Positions 5,825 to 9,547 of a DNA stretch of 9,547 nucleotides are shown here, piece by piece. The first letter of the stretch is position 1; every line of letters begins with the position of its first letter. The notes under the pieces were generated by a model. That model did not search any database and was not told the DNA's origin. It saw nothing but the letters and a program-made list of their open reading frames with translations. The DNA lies in the NCBI GenBank assembly GCA_946479255.1, contig CAMLFK010000194.1, forward strand, positions 1-9,547, in the 5' to 3' direction. This stretch comes from an uncultured Oxalobacteraceae bacterium. Lineage in GTDB: Bacteria; Pseudomonadota; Gammaproteobacteria; Burkholderiales; Burkholderiaceae. Both the position numbers and the translations under genes were made by a program.

Positions 5825-8653
5825 TCAGAAGCGATAAGCCAGCTTGGCGGTGAAGTAGCGGCCCTTGGCGCTGTGCAGGGTGCTGTTGTAGCCACCGGTT
5901 GCATAGCTGGTGCTGCTCGAGTCGAACGGCGCGCGGGTGTTCATCACGTTCTGGATGTTCAGGCCAAAGCTGATGTTCTTCGACATTTCGTAGTTGTACG
6001 CGATGTCGAAGGTGGTCCAGGCCTTGACGTGGCAGTCAGGGTAGAACTTGCTGTAGTTCGGCTGCACGCCTGGACGGCCGAACTGGCAGTAAGGCTCGTC
6101 GTAGGCGCCGATGGTGCCGTCGTCGTCGATCACGCTGTACGCCGCCATGAGCGAAATCGCGCTCACGAAATTGAGCGTGCCGGTCAGGCTGTGCGCGCCG
6201 CGGGTCCAGGTGCTGGCCACGGAACTCTTCCACTTCGGCAGTTCGCCAACGCTGGTCAGGTCGTAATAGATGCCGCCGTTGGTGCCAACCAGGTCGAACA
6301 TCGGATCGCCGGCGTTCTGGGCCTTTTTGTAGCTGATCAGGTAAGAGGTATTCAGGCGGGTCGACAGCTTGCCATATTCGCCCAGCGAATTGCGTACTAC
6401 GAGCTCGAGATCCACGCCGGAGGTCTCGGTGCCGCCGGCATTGACGTATGGCGTGGCGATACTGATTAGTGGACCGGAGTTAGGAATCAGCACGCCATTG
6501 GCGTCGCGCAGCCAGGTGCCCTGGTTCTGGTCGCGCAGCACGCGATCGGCATAGCGTGGATTCTGGATCACCGAGGTCGGGTCCAGCAGGTCGACTTCCT
6601 TGTCCTTCTTGATGTGGTAGTAGTCGACCAGCACGTCGATATTGGAGGTTGGCGATGCCACCAGGCCGAGCGTGAAGCTCTTGGCTTTTTCCGGATCCAG
6701 GTTCTTGTTCGACGCGGCGATGCCGGACAGGCTCTTGGCGCAGTCGAGCGACTCCGAACCAGGCTTACCGCAACGCAGTTTGTCTTCGAAGTTGTTCAGG
6801 AAGTACTGGGTACCGCCGTCGACCATTTGCGTGAGCGATGGCGCACGGAAGCCGGTCGAGTAAGTACCGCGCAATGCCACTTGCGGGCTGATGGTCCACT
6901 TGGCGCCGACCTTCGGCGTGATCGAGCGGCGGAAGCCTTCGTATTTGTCGAAGCGGGCCGCCCAGTCCATTTCCAGCGACTTGGTGAACGGGGTACGCAG
7001 TTCGACGAACGCCGAGCCGACGTTGCGCGACGCTTCCGAATACTGATTGGCCAGGCCGACGATCTGGCCGGTGACGGTCAGGTTGTCGGGCACGATTTCC
7101 ATCGTCTCGCGTTTGAATTCGACACCGGCCGCAACGCCGATGGCGCCACCCGGCAGACTGCCGAATTCGCGGCTGCCCTTGAAGTCGAACTGGGCGATCT
7201 TCGAGCTGCCGTCGAGGGTAATATCGCGGGTGGCGTTCGGATCGGCACCGATGGTGGCCAGTGGGACGTTGGCGGTGTACAGGCGTTCGACCACCGGCTT
7301 GTTGAGTGCGCCGTAGGTCAGCTGGAAGCGGGTCGATTCGTTGTACAGCAGGCCGGTATCCCAGTCCCAGCCGAGGTTCGAGCCCTTCAAACCGGCCAGA
7401 AAGCGGGTCGACTCGTTGGTGTTTTCGCTGCCGCCACGGGCGTTTTCAAAGCGGTAGGCCACGGCCACTGGTACCGGATTGGCGGTGCCGCGAGTCGGGT
7501 TGTCGGGGTGATTGACCGGCAGGACCGGACGGAAGGAGGTACCGGCGCCGAATTTCGGGAACACGGTCGACAGCGAACGTCCGCTCATGGTGCGCGACGG
7601 GCCTGCGTAGTCGATGAACGAGCGGTTGTACGAGGCTTCGGCGAAAGCGACCATGTCGCCGCCGAGCTTGAACTGGGCGCGCGCGATGACGCTGCCGTTG
7701 TCGCCCTTGCCCTGCGCGTCTTCCAGCTGCCAGCCGTCGTAGTTACAGAACTTGTTGTTGATCAGCGGGTCGGACGCCAGCATCGGCACCAGCGCGGTGG
7801 AACCGGTGCGGATGGCCGACGGATCGCAGGACAGGTCGGCGCCGGCATAACGGTTGAAGCTGCCGCTGCCGGTGGTGGCTTCGCGGTAGTAGACCGGGTA
7901 CTTGCTGATGCCGCTGTAGAAGTTCGACAGGCGGCCGGTGATGGCGGCGTATTCGTCGGTGTGCACGCGGGTCGCGTCGGCGATCGAAGCGCGGCTGCGC
8001 TTGTTGAGGTCGACCGCGATGAAGGCGTTGTAGCCGTCGCTGTCGAAGTCGCCAAAGCCGAAGGAGCCGTTGATATTGTGGCGGCCGAAGTTGCCCTTGC
8101 GGTCGGAGCTGGTGCTGGCAGAAATGTCGCCACCACGATAGTTGGTCTTGGTGATGAAGTTGATCACGCCGGCGATCGCGTCGGAACCATACACGGCCGA
8201 AGCGCCGTCTTTCAGGATCTCGACACGCTCAAGGGCCGACAGGGGAATCGAGTTCAGGTCGTACTGGGTCGACTGGCCGGAGTTCGGGTCGGCGTAGGCG
8301 CCTGGGGCGATACGGCGGCCGTTCAGCAGGATCAGCGTCGACGCCGAGCCGAGGCCGCGCATCGACGCGGTCGCCAGGCCTTTGGAGAAGCCGCCGTCGC
8401 GGGCGTCGATCTGGTTGCTCGAACCGAGGGCGGGGATTTTGCTCAGCAGGTCTGCTACCGATACCGCGCCGGTCTGGGCGATGTCTTTTCGGGTCAGGGT
8501 CTGGACTGCGGAAGAGCCTTCGGTAGCGGCGCGCTTGATGTTCGAGCCGGTGACGATGACGCGTTCCATCGCTGGTTCCTGGGCCAGCGCGATCGACGGG
8601 TAGCCGACGGCGCCAATCAGCGCGATTGCCTGCGCGATCATTTTCTTTTTCAT
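5825..8653 (-). CDS. TonB-dependent outer-membrane receptor
   Basis: 942 residues from the ATG at 8653. The signal peptide is MKKKMIAQAIALIGAVGYPSIALA, cut after A24. A TonB-box-like ERVIVTGSNIKR follows at 30–41. The plug domain is about 46–169, with SMRGLGSASTLILLNGRRI (97–115) and the typical ERVEILKDGASAVYGSDAIA (142–161). The rest is a 22-strand-type beta barrel ending in YFTAKLAYRF, with the terminal Phe needed for BAM-mediated assembly. Six cysteines fall in three close pairs (276/303, 628/638, 856/874), probably disulfides in outer loops. GGAG (8665–8662) stands 8 nt before the chosen ATG. The in-frame GTG at 8662 overlaps that Shine-Dalgarno and is rejected. Energised import through TonB-ExbBD is expected. 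The substrate is unknown: no Fur-like box was seen, and no neighbouring transport or catabolic genes point to iron, sugar or peptide. Confidence 0.93.
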   Translation of the reverse strand: MKKKMIAQAIALIGAVGYPSIALAQEPAMERVIVTGSNIKRAATEGSSAVQTLTRKDIAQTGAVSVADLLSKIPALGSSNQIDARDGGFSKGLATASMRGLGSASTLILLNGRRIAPGAYADPNSGQSTQYDLNSIPLSALERVEILKDGASAVYGSDAIAGVINFITKTNYRGGDISASTSSDRKGNFGRHNINGSFGFGDFDSDGYNAFIAVDLNKRSRASIADATRVHTDEYAAITGRLSNFYSGISKYPVYYREATTGSGSFNRYAGADLSCDPSAIRTGSTALVPMLASDPLINNKFCNYDGWQLEDAQGKGDNGSVIARAQFKLGGDMVAFAEASYNRSFIDYAGPSRTMSGRSLSTVFPKFGAGTSFRPVLPVNHPDNPTRGTANPVPVAVAYRFENARGGSENTNESTRFLAGLKGSNLGWDWDTGLLYNESTRFQLTYGALNKPVVERLYTANVPLATIGADPNATRDITLDGSSKIAQFDFKGSREFGSLPGGAIGVAAGVEFKRETMEIVPDNLTVTGQIVGLANQYSEASRNVGSAFVELRTPFTKSLEMDWAARFDKYEGFRRSITPKVGAKWTISPQVALRGTYSTGFRAPSLTQMVDGGTQYFLNNFEDKLRCGKPGSESLDCAKSLSGIAASNKNLDPEKAKSFTLGLVASPTSNIDVLVDYYHIKKDKEVDLLDPTSVIQNPRYADRVLRDQNQGTWLRDANGVLIPNSGPLISIATPYVNAGGTETSGVDLELVVRNSLGEYGKLSTRLNTSYLISYKKAQNAGDPMFDLVGTNGGIYYDLTSVGELPKWKSSVASTWTRGAHSLTGTLNFVSAISLMAAYSVIDDDGTIGAYDEPYCQFGRPGVQPNYSKFYPDCHVKAWTTFDIAYNYEMSKNISFGLNIQNVMNTRAPFDSSSTSYATGGYNSTLHSAKGRYFTAKLAYRF

Positions 8654-8661
8654 TACATGCA

Positions 8662-8665
8662 CTCC
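8662..8665 (-). promoter_or_regulatory. Ribosome binding site that fixes the receptor start
   Basis: GGAG on the - strand (8665–8662) is 8 nt from the ATG at 8653 and only 3 nt from an out-of-frame ATG at 8658. That earlier ATG is immediately followed by TAA, giving ATGTAATG, so the start-stop pair overlaps the real start codon. Confidence 0.7.
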
Positions 8666-8704
8666 AGAGGGGCGGGTTGGGGTTTTACCTGCTTTGACAA
8701 ATTC

Positions 8705-8727
8705 GCGGCAAAATCTTGTCTTGCCGC
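8705..8727 (-). promoter_or_regulatory. Leader inverted repeat GCGGCAA-N9-TTGCCGC
   Basis: Perfect 7-bp arms at 8705–8711 and 8721–8727 around a 9-nt spacer. It lies about 14–36 bp downstream of the proposed -10 element of the receptor gene, so it would be at the very 5' end of the transcript. It could be an RNA hairpin controlling stability or translation, or a DNA operator. Which of the two applies cannot be told from sequence. Confidence 0.5.
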
Positions 8728-8728
8728 T

Positions 8729-8743
8729 AATCAGTTTCTGATT
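8729..8743 (-). promoter_or_regulatory. Inverted repeat AATCAG-N3-CTGATT overlapping the proposed -10
   Basis: Perfect 6-bp arms (8729–8734 and 8738–8743) with a 3-nt spacer. The right arm covers half of the proposed -10 hexamer and the rest would cover the transcription start. This location fits a repressor operator. The regulator is not identified. Confidence 0.4.
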
Positions 8744-8768
8744 GTATGTGAAATTAATTGGAGAGCAA
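8741..8768 (-). promoter_or_regulatory. Candidate sigma-70 promoter of the receptor gene
   Basis: On the - strand, TTGCTC (8768–8763; 3 of 6 consensus bases) and TACAAT (8746–8741; 5 of 6) are separated by 16 bp in an AT-rich stretch. The predicted start would be near 8734, leaving a leader of about 80 nt. Confidence 0.4.
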
Positions 8769-8848
8769 ATCGCTTGTGTGTGCAGAAACTTAGGCCAGGA
8801 CGTGCGCTAAATCCTTGAATCTACAGAAGAATACTTCTGCCCAACGAC

Positions 8849-8883
8849 AAAAGCGCCGAATGAATCGTGGCCGATTCAGCGCT
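8849..8883 (-). terminator. Second terminator-like hairpin downstream of the FAD dehydrogenase gene
   Basis: On the - strand AGCGCTGAATCG (8883–8872) pairs with CGATTCA (8867–8861) plus GCGCT (8856–8852), giving 12 bp with a 4-nt TTCG bulge and loop GCCA. Four T end it (8852–8849). It may act as a back-up terminator or shield the receptor promoter from read-through. Confidence 0.4.
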
Positions 8884-8919
8884 AGATCAATGATTTTTGT
8901 TGCTGGGATAAGACAAATG

Positions 8920-8951
8920 TTCATCCCGGAACGCTTAGTTTCCGGGGTGAA
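8920..8951 (-). terminator. Probable terminator of the FAD dehydrogenase gene
   Basis: TTCACCCCGGAA (8951–8940 on the - strand) pairs with TTCCGGGATGAA (8931–8920), a 12-bp stem with one G·T wobble and an 8-nt loop. It starts 4 bp after the stop codon. The downstream tract CATTTGTCTT is only moderately T-rich, so efficiency is uncertain. Confidence 0.55.
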
Positions 8952-8954
8952 TAG

Positions 8955-9547
8955 TTAAACCCGGCGTTTTCCGGCGTCCTCAGCCATCGATTTGGCCACC
9001 GCTTCGGCCACCTTGATACCGTCCACGGCGGCCGACAAAATCCCGCCCGCGTAGCCCGCGCCTTCGCCGGCCGGGAACAGGCCGCGCGTGTTCAGGCTTT
9101 GCAGGTCGTCGTCGCGGCGCTTGATGCGGATCGGCGACGAGGTGCGGGTTTCCACGCCGGTCAAGAGGGCGTCTTCCTTGTAGTAGCCCTTGATCTGCTT
9201 ATCGAAAGCCGGGAAGGCTTCGCGCAGCGCATGAATCGCGTAGTCCGGCAGGGAAGGGGCCAGGTCGGTCAGGTGCACGGCCGGTTTGAAGGAAGGGATC
9301 ACCGAGCCGAAGGCCTTGGACGCTCGGCCATGGACGAAGTCGCCCATCAGCTGGCCCGGCGCGTCGTAGTTGCCGCCGCCCAGGGCAAACGCGCCTTCTT
9401 CGAGCTGGCGCTGCAAAGCGATGCCGGCCAGCGGATGGCCCGGATAGTCGGCCGGGGTAATGCCGACCACGATGGCGCTGTTGGCGTTGCGTTCGTTGCG
9501 CGAATACTGGCTCATGCCGTTGGTGACCACGCGGCCCGGTTCGGACG
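8955..9547 (-). CDS. FAD-dependent dehydrogenase (COG2509-like), C-terminal part, 5'-truncated by window edge
   Basis: The frame is open through the right edge of the window, and 196 C-terminal residues are visible of a family usually well over 500. The segment SEPGRVVTNGMSQYSRNERN followed by ANSAIVVGI, then HPLAGIALQRQLEE and FALGGGNYDAPGQLMGDF, and finally LFPAGEGAGYAGGILSAAVDGIKVAEAV, matches what I recall of the uncharacterised FAD-dependent oxidoreductases of COG2509. The last motif is the C-terminal FAD-binding strand-helix typical of two-dinucleotide-fold flavoproteins. The FAD-binding GxGxxG N-terminus lies outside the window. The enzyme's substrate is not known for the family. It is transcribed in the same direction as the receptor gene but separated from it by two hairpins, so co-transcription is not expected. 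Confidence 0.85.
   Translation of the reverse strand, partial: SEPGRVVTNGMSQYSRNERNANSAIVVGITPADYPGHPLAGIALQRQLEEGAFALGGGNYDAPGQLMGDFVHGRASKAFGSVIPSFKPAVHLTDLAPSLPDYAIHALREAFPAFDKQIKGYYKEDALLTGVETRTSSPIRIKRRDDDLQSLNTRGLFPAGEGAGYAGGILSAAVDGIKVAEAVAKSMAEDAGKRRV

Larger units (their letters stand above)
8654..8954. other. Intergenic region between FAD dehydrogenase and receptor genes
   Basis: About 300 bp with no supportable gene on either strand and clearly more AT-rich than its flanks. From right to left, in the direction of transcription of both flanking genes, it holds two terminator-like hairpins, a small inverted repeat (CAGAAG/CTTCTG, 8824–8839), a candidate promoter, two perfect inverted repeats, and the receptor ribosome binding site. 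Confidence 0.8.

Noticed and set aside
8654..8662. GTG start for the receptor gene, three codons upstream
   Set aside because: The GTG overlaps the GGAG Shine-Dalgarno, while the ATG at 8653 has ideal 8-nt spacing and gives a normal MKKK signal peptide.
6614..8818. 734-codon open frame on the + strand opposite the TonB receptor gene
   Set aside because: Its translation is a monotonous Gly/Val/Arg/Ala/Asp-rich sequence with no recognisable domain and no start signal. The opposite strand encodes a complete receptor with all expected motifs. Long antisense frames are common in GC-rich genes.
8663..8954. Fur box upstream of the TonB receptor gene
   Set aside because: I searched both strands by eye for GATAATGAT-like repeats and found none. 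Iron control cannot be supported.
1..9547. CRISPR arrays, IS elements, tRNA or rRNA genes
   Set aside because: No regularly spaced repeats, transposase-like proteins, cloverleaf-like segments or rRNA signatures were seen on either strand.

Overview
The window looks like chromosomal DNA of a GC-rich betaproteobacterium. The best guess is an Oxalobacteraceae member (Massilia, Duganella or Janthinobacterium type). This rests on protein flavour, the glnA–(DUF4124-like)–ntrB–ntrC order, and a large 'ERVIVTGSNIKR'-type TonB-dependent receptor. The genus is inference, because no search was possible. Most of the window is ordinary core gene content. I see no phage, IS element, CRISPR array, tRNA or rRNA.

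Left part, + strand (1–4639): a nitrogen-control cluster. The 3' part of glnA (glutamine synthetase, cut by the left edge) is followed by a structured 3' UTR that ends in a strong intrinsic terminator. Next comes a small exported DUF4124-like protein with a coiled-coil tail. It is packed 14 bp ahead of ntrB (glnL, nitrogen sensor kinase), and ntrC (glnG, sigma-54 activator) follows 94 bp later. NtrB senses nitrogen status through PII and sets NtrC phosphorylation. NtrC~P in turn drives sigma-54 promoters, classically including the glnA promoter, which lies outside this window. The terminator after glnA should let glnA be expressed far above ntrBC.

Middle (4640–5803): a 153-bp gap carrying a REP-like palindrome, then corA (Mg2+/Co2+ channel) on the + strand. 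A bidirectional terminator separates corA from the convergent gene that follows.

Right part, - strand (5825–9547): a 942-residue TonB-dependent outer-membrane receptor with a structured 5' leader. Upstream of it is the C-terminal part of an FAD-dependent dehydrogenase (COG2509-like), cut by the right edge. The roughly 300-bp gap between them holds two terminator-like hairpins for the dehydrogenase gene, a candidate sigma-70 promoter for the receptor, and two perfect inverted repeats at and just after that promoter. The receptor's substrate cannot be told from the sequence.

The best leads are regulatory rather than new genes: a possible sRNA from the glnA 3' UTR, a perfect 14-bp palindrome before the DUF4124-like gene, and the leader architecture of the receptor gene.
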